From Neocallimastix lanati (nom. inval.) (Eukaryota > Neocallimastigomycota > Neocallimastigomycetes > Neocallimastigales > Neocallimastigaceae): a DNA stretch of 64,000 nt. The notes beneath the pieces were generated by a model that saw only the letters and a program-made list of their open reading frames with translations, searched no databases and had not been told where the DNA came from. The position numbers and the translations under genes are program-made. Of this stretch, positions 34,993 through 46,653 are shown one piece after another (the first letter of the stretch is position 1; every line of letters starts with the position of its first letter). The stretch is taken from NCBI GenBank assembly GCA_016946835.1, contig JACVTC010000038.1, forward strand, positions 506,001-570,000, in the 5' to 3' direction.

Positions 34993-35735
34993 TAATTATT
35001 AAAATAGAAATTTTCTAGTATTATCCAATTATATACTAATATTTTTTTTTAACTACTATTTTTGTTATTTTATACTATTTCTATCGGAAAAGTATCAAAA
35101 TTAGTAATAGAGTTGCCATGGTCTGGTGGTAATACACCATGATCATTAAGCCGAACTCCCTAGGTTTTGATTTAAACCATTCTCCCAATCTATAATAATT
35201 TTAGTTCAATGTAACTAGACTTTTATATATATTTATTATTAAAAAATTATTTTTATATAATGAATCTTTAAATATATTATTAAATATAATTTACAATAAG
35301 TAATTATTATAATTAAATAATAATTTAAAATTATTAAAAAAAAAAAACTATCATTATATAGTAAAATTATTAATCTTTTTTAGAATGGCTGTTGAATGTT
35401 TAATTATATAATTATTATGTATTATTATGAATATAGTTTAGATAATATTAAATATTGATTTAATAGTTATAACTGAAAAAGTTATGAATATTTATGTTTA
35501 TTAATTAGTTTAGTATTATGAGAAATAATATTTATAAAATTAGTTAAAATAAAATAATGAATATAATCTATAAATAAATATTTTTTAAATAAATAAAAAA
35601 TAATAATAATAATAATAATAATTAATTTTCATGATAAAACTATTTTATAAAATAATAAATAAATAAAAATGTAAATAATTTAATTATTGTAATATAGTAT
35701 TCTTGGAATAATTTTCTTTTACATAAACGTTCAAC
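34871..35735. other. Spacer with AAT repeats and a tRNA-like scrap
   Basis: AAT repeats at 34960-35000 and 35600-35625 and general A+T-rich DNA. The only notable patch is the tRNA-like scrap at 35108-35186. Confidence 0.5.
35108..35186 (+). repeat. Possible tRNA-derived relic
   Basis: The patch GTTGCCATGGTCTGGTGGTA is like the 5' half of a tRNA (box A region). About 40 bases later CCTAGGTTTTGATTTAAACC looks like a mutated T arm. It cannot fold fully, so it may be a decayed SINE head. Confidence 0.35.
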
Positions 35736-35739
35736 TAAC

Positions 35740-35935
35740 ATATACGGTATTTACTAAAATACTGTATCAACTTTTGGACTTCGTTACAATAAATTTATTT
35801 TTAATACTACTACTTATAAAAATAATCAAATTTAAAAAACTGACAATGGTACTGAATACATCAATAAATCTCTTACTAATTATTTAGATGATAAAGGAAT
35901 GAATTATCATTCATTAGGTTCCAGATAATCCTTAA

Positions 35936-35977
<42 letters not shown>

Positions 35978-36180
35978 TCGTGTTGAACGTTTGAATCAAA
36001 CGATTAACCGTTATGCGTCTTCTTTATTTAACTTTGCTTAACACTATCTTATAAATTTTGGGAGATTCTCGCCATACTCTGTGCTGTATACTTTTACAAT
36101 TTAAACCAGCATCTAACTATCAATAATAAAATACCGAGTGAATTATTTTTCAATAAATCTATTAATATCTCTCACCTTAT

Positions 36181-36214
<34 letters not shown>

Positions 36215-38085
36215 TTTGTTTGTTTGTAAGGCCTTTTTCTAATAATAATCATATATCAAATAAATTTGATAATGATACTACGCTAGGAATTTTTTCTTAG
36301 GTTATGTTCCTGACTCTTTAGGTTATAAAAATTTTTGTATTCTTCTTCCAATTCTATTGATACTACAAGAGATGTTTGCCTTATAGAGGATATACCCCAG
36401 TATTATTAATACTACCTTCTATTGTAATAAATACGTTAATTCTATTATTGATTTCAAGGATTCTTCAATTGACGTGGAACGTATCTATAATTATTCTAAT
36501 AATTATTATCATTCACATTTAAATAATCCTTTAAAAAATAATAATATTAATTATAATTATAATATTGATAATAATAATAATTATAATAACAATATTAATA
36601 GTAATAGTAATAATAATAATGATAATGATAAATGATAATGACATTAATAATAATAATTCTATTAATAGTAATGATACTAAAACCAATAATAAAAATATCA
36701 TTTCAAATCAAAATCAATTACTTGATGAAGAAAGTAAATATTCTAATGAATCTAAATCTCTAAATAAAAGTAGATCTTTTTTTTAGTGATAAATAATTAT
36801 TCTATTGATTTAATTGAAGAAAATTTTAAATTTAAGAAAGGAAAAATTAAAATTTAATGACAATAAAAGATATAAAATTTTAAATTTTTAAATATTAAAA
36901 CAAAAATTCCAACCATATATCACCAAGCAATAAATTAACCAGAAAGTGAAGAATGGAAGATAGCTATAAATGAAGAATCATCAAATATGTATAATAATGA
37001 AGTAATGGAAATGGTCAATAATATACCTAAAGATGCAAATGTGATAGGTACTATATGGGTCTTTACCAAAAAAAGATAATAAAAAGAAAAAGGAAAGACT
37101 TGTGGCTCTTGGATGTATAACAAAATTCTTGGAGAAAATTTTTTTTAGAAATTTATTCTTCAACAGTTCAAATGGATAGTTTAAGACATAATCCTTGCTG
37201 TTCCATCAATATATATATATATAGCTGGAAACTAAAACAATTAGAAATAAAATTTGCCTATCTGAATTATGATATAGAAGAAACCATTTACACAAAGATT
37301 TTTTATGGGGATAGGAACCATAACAAGAACAAATATTGATTACATAAAAGAAAAAGCATTTTATGGTCTAAAACAAGCTGGAAAATCAAATCAAATATGT
37401 TATAAATAAATTAAATAGTAAGTAAAAAAAAATTTATAAATACTCTGATACGATTAAAATAATAGGTATAAACATTTATAAGACAAGTGAAGGTTATAAA
37501 ATAAATAAAATAAATCAAATTGACAATATTAATAAAATAATTTAAATAAAAAAAAAAAAAAAAAGAATATGAATGAAAAAAAAGCGACTCAAAACACCAT
37601 ATAAGAAAATTACAGAAAATGATAGAAATAATTCAAATCGCATAGATGTAAAAGAATATAAATCGTTATTAGGGAGTATTATTTTATATTGCAGTAAAGT
37701 CAAGACCGGACATAACATAATGTTTGCTATAAATGAAGCATTAAGAATTTGATAAAACTCCAACTGAAGCAGATTATAAAAATCTAATGAATATACTTCA
37801 AAACTTAAAAAGGAACAAAAAATAAATCTATCTATCATAATAAAAACAGTAAATTCATTGGATATTTATAAATTTTCAATCAAGAAATAAAAAAAAAAAA
37901 ATTAAAATAATGATTGACAACAGCACCACAAAATACAAACCCCAAAGGAAGATGAGAACATATTGATATAAGACAAAAATTTTATTCAGAAAGAGATTGA
38001 AAATGAAGTTGAATTAGAATATATTAATATGAAAAACATGCTAGCTGATTCTCTAATTAAAAATATTTCAGGAATATAAATGTAT
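35740..38085 (+). pseudogene. Dead copia element, integrase to RNase H
   Basis: Copia polyprotein pieces occur in order on the plus strand. Integrase is near 35840 (KTDNGTEYINKSLTNYLDDK), then a run of about 36 As (35938-35973), then NGRVERLNQTINRYASS. An Asn-rich spacer lies at 36540-36780. The reverse-transcriptase start is at 36940-37075 (EVMEMVNNIPKDANVIGTIW), with LKQLEIKFAYLNYDIEETIY near 37225. RNase H ends near 37950-38080 (EHIDIRQ, then LEYINMKNMLADSLIKNIS). Many stops and frameshifts kill it. The order and the Asn-rich spacer match the intact copia at 40.5 kb, but the sequences are too different for it to be a recent copy. Confidence 0.85.
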
Positions 38086-38385
38086 AAATAACTAAATTTA
38101 TAAATTTAATTTATAAAGAATAATAATTGTTAATTAAAAAAAATAAAGTATAAATTAATAAAATATTATATAATAATACACATTTCTATCTAAACAAAAA
38201 AATATATATATAATAGTTTTAAATAAATATAATTTTTGAACCTTTTAAAAAAAAAGATATTACTAACGTAAAATATACATAATGAAATATTCTTTGAATT
38301 ATTTTCTTTAATTTAAATTATAAATTAATAAAAATAATTATAATAATAATAATAATTATTATTATTATAATAATAATAAAAATAA

Positions 38386-38419
<34 letters not shown>

Positions 38420-38735
38420 TAATAATAAAATAATAATAATATATTTATAATTAATACAAAAGAAATAGTAATAATTTGTAATATTTATTTTTTTCGAATT
38501 TATTAAAAAGTTTATTTATTATCTAGTTTAACAGTAATAATTAAATTTAATATACAACTAGTAATTATGTTTTAAAAAAAATTTTTTTCCTTGGTCTTTT
38601 CTTTTAAAAATAACAACAATTCTTTATTAATAATTAAATTAATTTTTAATAATTAATTTTTCGAATTTATTAACAAGCTTATTTATTATAAATATTAATA
38701 TTAAAATAGTTTAATAGTAATAATTAAATTTAATA
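38086..38735. other. A+T-rich spacer with AAT repeats
   Basis: AAT repeats at about 38335-38445. No gene is seen. The last 15 bases are the target duplication of SINE copy 2. Confidence 0.6.
38721..38735 (+). repeat. Target-site duplication of SINE copy 2, left
   Basis: TAATTAAATTTAATA is repeated exactly at 39181-39195. Confidence 0.9.
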
Positions 38736-39180
38736 AAACATAGACTTGCACATATGGGTACCCATCTCCCATATGGCCATACAGTTATTAATTAACTGTA
38801 AGGTGATGAGTTATTGGCATACTGTATCAGCTTCGCCGCTCTCAATCGTCGTTACACACTGCCCGGAGATGCATTCCTAACGTTCCTACATATATCTCTA
38901 ATGACCACGAGCATCAGAACGGAACCATTAACTCCTCCCTAGTGGGTGTAATCATTGGCGATTGGAAATTTTACAATCATCAAGGTCTATGCTTCAATTC
39001 AAAGCGTAGTATCAGGGTTGGGTGAAATAATCATCTGAGGGAAAGCCTTATGGACATCACGTGTGGTCTCATGATATCCCAGGATAGAAACCTCATCCGA
39101 TTATTTGGTGCCATGCCGAGGATTCGAACCCCGCCCTCTACAGTGACCTGTATCGTCCTAACCGACTGGACCAACATGGC
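38736..39180 (-). mobile_element. tRNA-derived SINE, copy 2
   Basis: This is 445 bases, the same length as copy 1 at 4897-5341 and differing at two positions. It is flanked by a perfect 15-base target duplication, TAATTAAATTTAATA, at 38721-38735 and 39181-39195. Because this flank is not simple sequence, it fixes both ends: the element starts (minus strand) exactly at GCCATGTTGG, the first base of the tRNA-like head, and ends ATGTTT without a poly(A) tail. The near-identity and clean duplication mark recent insertion. Confidence 0.93.
39109..39180 (-). tRNA. tRNA-Asp-like head of SINE copy 2
   Basis: It is the same 72-base tRNA-like fold as in copy 1, with intact box A and box B, a distorted anticodon arm containing GTC and an encoded CCA at 39106-39108. 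It probably acts as the internal RNA polymerase III promoter. Confidence 0.75.
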
Positions 39181-39195
39181 TAATTAAATTTAATA
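39181..39195 (+). repeat. Target-site duplication of SINE copy 2, right
   Basis: TAATTAAATTTAATA, second copy of the repeat at 38721-38735. Confidence 0.9.
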
Positions 39196-40488
39196 TATAA
39201 TTAGTAATAATGTTTTAAATTTTTTTTTTTCTTGTATTATTTGCTTTTAAAAATAATAATAAAATTTTATTCATTAGTTATTATAAAATATAATAAAATA
39301 TAATAAAATAAAATAAAATAAAAAAATAAAAAAAACAATTTAATTTGCGAATAAGAATTTGAAAAAAAAATTAATCCTTTAACTTTTTTTTTCCCTTTAC
39401 AAATAAAATTTTCTGATTAATTAATTTATAAATTAATTAATGTAATATTTTCTTTTGAATTTTTTTTTTTTTTTTTTTTTTTTTTATTATTTGTAATGAA
39501 ATTATTACTTGAATAATAATAATTATAAAAAGAACTAATTTAATATTTTTATTAATAATTAGTATATATTTAATTAATTGATATCATCATTAAATAGATA
39601 TAGTAATTTGACAGATAAAAAATAAAAAATGATTTAAAAGTGATTTAATATTATTTTATGTAGCTATTTATATTTTTTTTTTTTTTTTTTTAATTAATTC
39701 TGAAATTTTAAAATAAGACTTTTATTTATTTTAATATTTAGTATTTATTTTACATATTAGTAATAATTATTCATTATTTTTTACTTATAAAATATTTAAA
39801 ATATATATTTTTAATATATATTAAATATTTAATATTAAAAATATATAAAATATAATAAAAAGAAAATTTATAATTTATATCAAATTAAAAAAGTATAAAA
39901 TAAAACATATAAAACATATATTAATAAAAAAAAAAAAAAAAATAGTTAATAAATATATTAAAAATAAATAAAATTATGAAAAATGTTTTATTTAACCAAA
40001 AAAGTATAAAATAAAGTATATATCAAGATAATTATGGTGATAATAACAAATAATATCTTAAATCTTGAGTTTCTTTAATAATAAATAATATAAACATGAA
40101 AAAAAAAAAAAAAAACAATTTATATGAATATATATACATACAAACAAATAAACAAATAAATAAATAACCAACATACATCCAAAAAAAAAAAATTTCAAGA
40201 AGCTTTATAAACTTTATATATTTTTACACATCATTCCCATAGTATATAGATCCTTTGTAATTTTTTATACTTATTTATTACTCTTAATTTTAGACATTTA
40301 ATATAATTTTTTTTTTTTTTTTTATTATTATACTAAAATAAAAATTTCTTAAAATTTTTTATTTTTTGTTTTATATAATTAATTTATTTGTACTTTATTA
40401 TTTAATATATAAATAATTATTTTCAATAAAATGAAAAATTCTATAATAAATTAAATAATTAGTGTAACATTATATTTTTCAAAAAATT
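39196..40488. other. A+T-rich spacer
   Basis: Only homopolymer runs and simple repeats are seen before the copia LTR. Confidence 0.5.
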
Positions 40489-40657
40489 AATTTAATTTAA
40501 CTATATTAGTTATAATTGTAAATATATGATGTACATCATTAATACGCCTCATAATATTTTACATTATACAAAATAATGAAAAACATATTTAATTTAATAA
40601 ATAAGTAAATCTTAATTATACAAGACTTAATTAAAATATTAAACTTTATTTTTAACA
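40489..40657 (-). repeat. 3' LTR of the copia element
   Basis: The 169 bases are identical to the 5' LTR, with the palindrome at 40526-40539. Extending to 40463 would give a TG...CA element ending AATGTTACA, but the extension does not match the other LTR, so the exact end is open. Confidence 0.88.
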
Positions 40658-40666
40658 TTCCCCCTA
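40658..40666 (-). promoter_or_regulatory. Polypurine tract of the copia element
   Basis: On the minus strand TAGGGGGAA directly precedes the 3' LTR. Such a tract primes plus-strand DNA synthesis. Its first three bases are also the pol stop codon. A similar GGGGGAAA abuts the LTR of the dead copia at 62.86 kb. Confidence 0.85.
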
Positions 40667-43293
40667 AAGTTTAATATTGTTTAGATCATAGAGAATATTA
40701 TTTCTAAACCTGGTCATTAAAGTAGATTTTAGATATTTGGTAAATCCATCGGATAAGTTATTTTCAGATTTTATATACTTTAAATTAATATAACCTTTCT
40801 TGATTAATTCTCTTATACTGTGATATCGTAGGTCGATGTGCTTAGATTTCGGATTAATAGTTTCATTTTCGCAATTGTAAATTGCAGCTTTATTATCGGT
40901 GTTTATTGTAATAACCTCCTGCTTAAGTCCAAGTTCCTTAAATATATTTCTATACCAGAGACAGTGTCTTGCACACTCATGAATTCCATAATACTCACTT
41001 TCCGCAGTAGAAACTGAAACACAATGTTGCAGTTTGGAATACCAACTAGTAGGAGCTGAGTTTATCATCATTACAAATCCAGTAGTTGACTTCCTTGTTT
41101 CCTTATCACCACCTAAATCGGCGTCAACATAAACATTAAAATTAAAAGTATTAGTATAAGTGAATTTAATTCCATAATTAGGATTACCTTTCAAGTATCT
41201 AAAAATTTTTAGTACATTGTACCAATCTTCGTATGTTGGATTATCGGATTTTCTGGAAGCTTTACTCACAGAAAATAATATGTCCGGCCTCGTGCTGATA
41301 GCTAAATATAACAAGGATCCTATAGCTTGCTTATATTTTGTTACATTAAATTTTTTACTCCTTAATTCAATAGACTCGATTGGTGTTGTATTTGATACTG
41401 GATTATATTTATTGATATTAAACTTATTTAAAATTTCATTAAGATATTTCTTCTGATGGATAATATAACCATCATTACATTTTTCAAACTTTATACCTAT
41501 AATAAAGTCTACTTCACCTACATCTGTAGCTTCAAAATTATTTTTAATTAAAGATTTTGTTTTAACTATTTGATCATACTTCCCAGCAACAATTATATCA
41601 TCCACATAAACTGCTAATAAGCATATAATCTTGTTAGTTTTATCCCTTTTAATGTAAACACATGGATCACTTAAAAATCTATTAAAATTCAATTCTAACA
41701 ATACCTTGTTAAGGGTCTCATTCCACATCCTTCCGGATTGCCTTAAACCATATAAAGCTTTATTCAATTTGCAATACCCCTTTTTATTCATTCCTTCTGG
41801 CAGTAGCATATAAATGTCTTCGTCCAGCTTTGCGTTTAGATAAGCCGCTTTAATATCCATTTGATGTATTTGAAATTTATTTTGAACAGAAATAGCTATT
41901 ATTATTTTGAGCGTGTCTTGTTTAAGGGTAGGTGAAAAAGTATTCTTGAAATCAATTCCATACACCTGGCTATACCCCTTAGCTACTAATCTAGCTTTAT
42001 ATTTGATTATCTTACCTTCAGAATCTTTCTTATGTTTAAGGACCCACCTTGTTGAAATAACATTGGCATCTTTTGGTACTTTACGGATTATTGAAAATAC
42101 ATTCATTTTCTTCATATTGTTTAGTTCTTCATCCACTGCCTTCAACCACATGTCTTTATCTTTCATGGAAAATATCTCTTTATAACTGCGTGGTTCAATA
42201 GAATTATTATTATCTACAGCTAGAAAAGCATTAGTACCTATTATATCATCTATACTAAATGATTTATATTTTTTTGATGGGTGTTTTACAATATTATATT
42301 CATCTTTATAAATTTTTTTACGTTTGTTATTATTTTTCTTAACATATATGATACTATTTTTATTAACCTGTTTATGGCTATCATTTTTGTTATTTTTCAC
42401 ACTTTGCTTTCTAACGCTTTGTTTTTGTGTATTATTGCCATTTTTATTATTACATTTATTATTTAAACCGTTTGAAGTCCTTGAAGGTTCTTTTAATTTA
42501 TTTAGCAAGAATTCTGTGGATTCTTGTTTGTTTTTATATTTCTTATTAATAGTTATCTTATTAATAACATTCTTATTATTATTCATATTGTCACTATTAT
42601 TATTACTAACTGCATTACTTATCTTTTGTTCATTTCTTATGTTATTATTATTTACAATTTCATTCACATTCTTATCATTGTAAACATTACAATTTTGTTT
42701 ATTTTGTTTTGAATTCGAATTTCTAATTGCAAATTCACGCAAAAATCTATCTCGTAAAATATGTTTCCTACAGACATTATTTTCATTGATATTAATTCCT
42801 GATATATCCTGTGAAATATATTTTTCACTATCTGGTTCATTTTTATTTTTTATTTGATTATTTGAATTTGAATTATTTTTAATTATTATATATTTTGGTT
42901 TATTTACACTTATATTAGAATTATTATCAATAGGGTTAATATTATCAATATTTAAATTATGATTTAAATCATTCCCCATGTAATTGTTATTTATATTATT
43001 ATTATTTACATTAGAACTATAACCGTTATTTGAGTAATTATAATTATTACTTACTTCATTAGAATAATCAGAATTTTTATTTATATTTAAATTTAAATTA
43101 TTTTTGCTTAAATTTATTTTGTTTATTCCTATGTTATTTACTTTTTTATTTATTGATTCAAAATAATTCAAATTTTTACTTACGTCTGAATTTAAATTAT
43201 CTTTAATATCTGCTCCTGTATTTATTCCTGAATTTGTTATTTGATTTTTGTCTAAATTTACTTGATTATTTCGAATTAATTCATTTGAGGTAA

Positions 43294-43327
<34 letters not shown>

Positions 43328-45307
43328 TTCAATTAAATTATCAATATTAAATCTTTCTTTATTTCCATTATGAAAATCCTTATTATTTTCTTCTTGGAAA
43401 TAAATGGAATTAATATTTTTCTGATTAAAATTATTTAAATTATGATTTATAACATTTGAATTAGTTTTATTATTATTATCTAAATTTAATGATTGATCAT
43501 TAAATTTATAATTTAAATTATTTAATTGGTTGTTTAAATTAGGAATTGAAAAATTTTTATTATTGTTATCTTCAAAATTATTGTTATGTTGTGGAGGTCC
43601 AATAATATTATTTTGATTTTGTAAAATTAAATTATTTTGATTTTGATCCATATTAATAAAATTATTATTATTTGGACGATATATATTATTATAGTTATGT
43701 TCATTGATTAAATTATTAATTTCGTTAATTTTGGTATTATTATTATTATTATTGTCATTATTATTATTGTTTATATTATAAATTATATTGTATTCATTAT
43801 TCTCATCATTTATATTATTTCCATTATCATCACTATTCATATAGTCTATCTCTTCATCTTCATAATAATTAGTAAAATTTATATTATCCGGTGATGATAG
43901 AGGAGCACTTAAATTTGCAGGTTCATCCTCAAGAAACTCTACAGTGCGAGCTAGAATTATTTTGTTATTTTTAATATCATATATTTTGTAAGCGGTATGG
44001 TTTATTTCATCGTATCCGAGAAAGATACCAGGGAGAGTTGTATTGCAAAACTTCTTCCTAAATTGTTTTGGAACGTAAAAATATACACGACAACCAAAGA
44101 CTCTAAATTTATTGTAGTCAACTTTACTTTTAAACAAGATTTCATATGGTACTTTGTTATTGTTGCCTTTATGTGGCAATCTGTTGTGTATATAATTTGC
44201 TGTGGATACAGCATCTTCCCAAAATTTATGGTTTAACTTTGCATCATTAAGCATAGCATCACCATTAGATATTAGTGTCCCATGAAGTCTTTCCACCCTA
44301 CCATTTTGTTGTGGATTATGAGCAATAGTATGCTCATGTATTATTCCTGTTCTTTCGTAGAATTCGTTGAAATTATTGTTAAAGAATTCTGTACCGTTAT
44401 CAGTTTTAATATATTTAATATTACAATTATCAAATAAGTTTTTGATTTGATTGTACCATATAATAAAGGTTTTAAATGTATCACTTTTTCTCTTTATGAA
44501 GAGGACCCAACTATATCTTGAATAATCGTCAAGAATAGATAAAAAATATTTATTCCCGTAAATAGAATAATCGGGAACGAACACTAAGTCCATATGAATA
44601 AGTTCAAATGGTTTTGTCATATGGTTGGTGGATGGTTTATAGGGGAGGTTTTTTAATTTTGAACAAGAACAAATTTTGCATTTGTGTTTTATATATATTT
44701 TATTTAATTTATCTTTAATAGAGTCAATATTAAAATGACCCATTCTTCTATGCCATAAATCCATATTAGAATCGTTTATAGCATTTTGTATATTATAACA
44801 TACAACATTATTTGAATTATTATTTATATTATTTTTACTAGTTAGTATTTTGTAAACTTTTGAATTGTTAGCGTATGATGTATAAATTCGTTTTCCATTA
44901 TCATTATATAAGATGGCACAGTTTTTATTATCATACTTATTTTTACAAAATACAGTTTTATAATTATCTTTACTTAAATGATCTATAGAAATTAGACTTC
45001 TTTTAAAGGATGGCACATATATAACATCATTCAAAATAATTTTATGATTGTTAATTAAACCAATATAATTACCAATACTTTTGGATTTTACCATTCCTCC
45101 ATTAGCAAAATATATAGTTATATGAAAATCACGTGTATTCACTAAATTATTTTCATCATGGGTCATGTGGTATGACGCCCCAGAATCTAATGTCCATATA
45201 GTAATGTTGTTGTTATTTTTATTAATTTTATTTTCTTTGTTATTATTACGTTTTTTATACTTGGCAGTATAATAACTTAAGCTTTGCCTAGTATATTGTT
45301 TTAATGA
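40664..45307 (-). CDS. pol: Copia Pol polyprotein (protease, integrase, reverse transcriptase, RNase H)
   Basis: The open frame runs from about 45325 to 40664; the first ATG (45166) lies inside the protease, so translation probably enters by frameshift from gag. Counting residues from that ATG, the protease motif DSGAS lies just before it. Integrase has His139, His144, Cys163, Cys166 and catalytic Asp193, Asp256 and Glu292. An Asn-rich linker covers about 448-950. Reverse transcriptase spans about 1000-1250 with Asp1104 and YVDD at 1187-1190, and RNase H has Asp1348, Glu1389 and Asp1424. All key residues are present, so the protein could be active. The linker of about 500 residues between integrase and reverse transcriptase is unusually long and is made of Asn runs with Ile, Leu and Lys. 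Pol normally matures inside Gag particles in the cytoplasm and carries the DNA copy to the nucleus. Confidence 0.93.
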
Positions 45308-46359
45308 AAATTTTTGATATTGGTTTTATTTTTGGGGATTCTTGTTGTTACGCAGTTGGATTGACTTTCCTCCCTTTCATCATTATAGTCCATATTTAAG
45401 GCATTACTGTATATATCTACATACCTTTCAGATTCTTCTTCTTGCTCATTGACTTCTACGTTATCTGCATGTTGTTGGTGTTTCATTTTCTTCTCTTTGT
45501 AGTGTCTTTTACCATATTTATCGTACACTACACCTCCATGAATTCTTCCATTCTTGAGGCACTCACGTGATATATGGCCAAATCCGCCACAATTGTGGCA
45601 CTTTATATTTTTCCTATTTTTCTTGCTAAGATTTCTATTTTGTTTATATCTTTTGACACTTTCTATTGTTTTTGTTTCACTACTAAATGCTTTTGTTTTC
45701 TCTTGCTTAATTCTTAAGCTATTTAAGAACTTTATCTTTGGAATTGATGTTTTTAACATATCGCAACATCTATTCCAATCATTTTGAAAACCTAACATAT
45801 TTGTTAATTGGGTAATGTCTGATGGAAGGGCATTATATAAATAGTTGAATTTTCTTTCATCACTGACTTTATCACCTAATTCTTCTAATTTATTAAATGT
45901 GACTTCCATGTTGGCTAAGAATATTCCTATGTCTGAAGATTTATCATAGGTCATATTCTCTAATTTTTCATTTAGTTGTAATTTCATTTCCTCTTTACCT
46001 TTAGTAAAAGTCTTTTTCAATAACTCCCATATTTCATATGCGGAACTGTTTTTGAAGTCAATACTTAACTTTATTTCATTTTCTAAATTCATACTGATGT
46101 ATCTTTTTGCTTTGCTGTCACCAACTATCATATTTTTCGTGACTGATTTATGATAGTATATCTCAGTTCCTCTAATTTTAATTCCCTTTGAAGATTCAAA
46201 ATTTTCTGAGTTTTTCGAGATCTTCTTCATGTTGTTTTCGTAGATATATTGATCTAATTCATTGGCTGTTAATATTAGATCCATATCTGATGCCCAAAGA
46301 GGATAGGTTTCGACAGTAAGTTTTTTGTTGCTTAAAATATTAAATGATCTATCTTCCAT
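45301..46359 (-). CDS. gag: Copia Gag protein
   Basis: The 352-residue product is the capsid protein of the copia element, which packages the RNA in virus-like particles. A retrotransposon Gag domain covers about residues 15-215 (LWASDMDLILTANEL, later FKNSSAYEIWELLKKTF). A single CCHC zinc knuckle at Cys254, Cys257, His262 and Cys267 (CHNCGGFGHISREC) follows a basic stretch. The C-terminal part after residue 285 is Lys/Glu/His-rich. The start is the only in-frame ATG near the beginning of the conserved domain, about 290 bases downstream of the 5' LTR. It overlaps pol by a few codons in the -1 frame. Confidence 0.92.
   Translation of the reverse strand: MEDRSFNILSNKKLTVETYPLWASDMDLILTANELDQYIYENNMKKISKNSENFESSKGIKIRGTEIYYHKSVTKNMIVGDSKAKRYISMNLENEIKLSIDFKNSSAYEIWELLKKTFTKGKEEMKLQLNEKLENMTYDKSSDIGIFLANMEVTFNKLEELGDKVSDERKFNYLYNALPSDITQLTNMLGFQNDWNRCCDMLKTSIPKIKFLNSLRIKQEKTKAFSSETKTIESVKRYKQNRNLSKKNRKNIKCHNCGGFGHISRECLKNGRIHGGVVYDKYGKRHYKEKKMKHQQHADNVEVNEQEEESERYVDIYSNALNMDYNDEREESQSNCVTTRIPKNKTNIKNFH
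45307..45313 (-). promoter_or_regulatory. Likely -1 ribosomal frameshift site
   Basis: On the minus strand, gag reads AAA AAT TTT CAT and then stop. The heptamer A AAT TTT fits the X XXY YYZ pattern of -1 slippage. Shifting back one base there continues as TCA TTA AAA CAA into the pol frame, which is open from 45325. The site is two codons before the gag stop. I did not establish a downstream pseudoknot. Confidence 0.65.
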
Positions 46360-46653
46360 TATTGAATAACTAAGATTTAATTAAAATAAATTTCGGAATC
46401 TTGAAATTTCAATTTACTTTTATTTTTTTTTATTGTTGGAATATAAATTATTATTGATGTTTATAAACTAACTAGAGCTAACTGAGACTCTTAATCTATT
46501 AAAATATATGTTATTTTTGTTTAGTTTTTATTATGTGATCACTTTATTTTATTTTATTATAATTTTATTATTATTTTAATAACTATATATTTTTAGTAAT
46601 ATTTTTATTATAGGATTAATTATCATAATCCTTAAATGTATATACATTAATAA
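46360..46653 (-). other. Leader of the copia element
   Basis: This is the untranslated leader between 5' LTR and gag. A 14-base palindrome AATGTATATACATT (46635-46648) lies where a primer binding site would be expected. No match to a known tRNA 3' end is evident. Confidence 0.6.

Noticed and set aside
41217-44236. Several plus-strand frames of 60-119 residues across the copia pol gene
   Set aside because: They are antisense shadows of pol and mostly poly-Ile/Leu/Phe opposite the Asn-rich linker.
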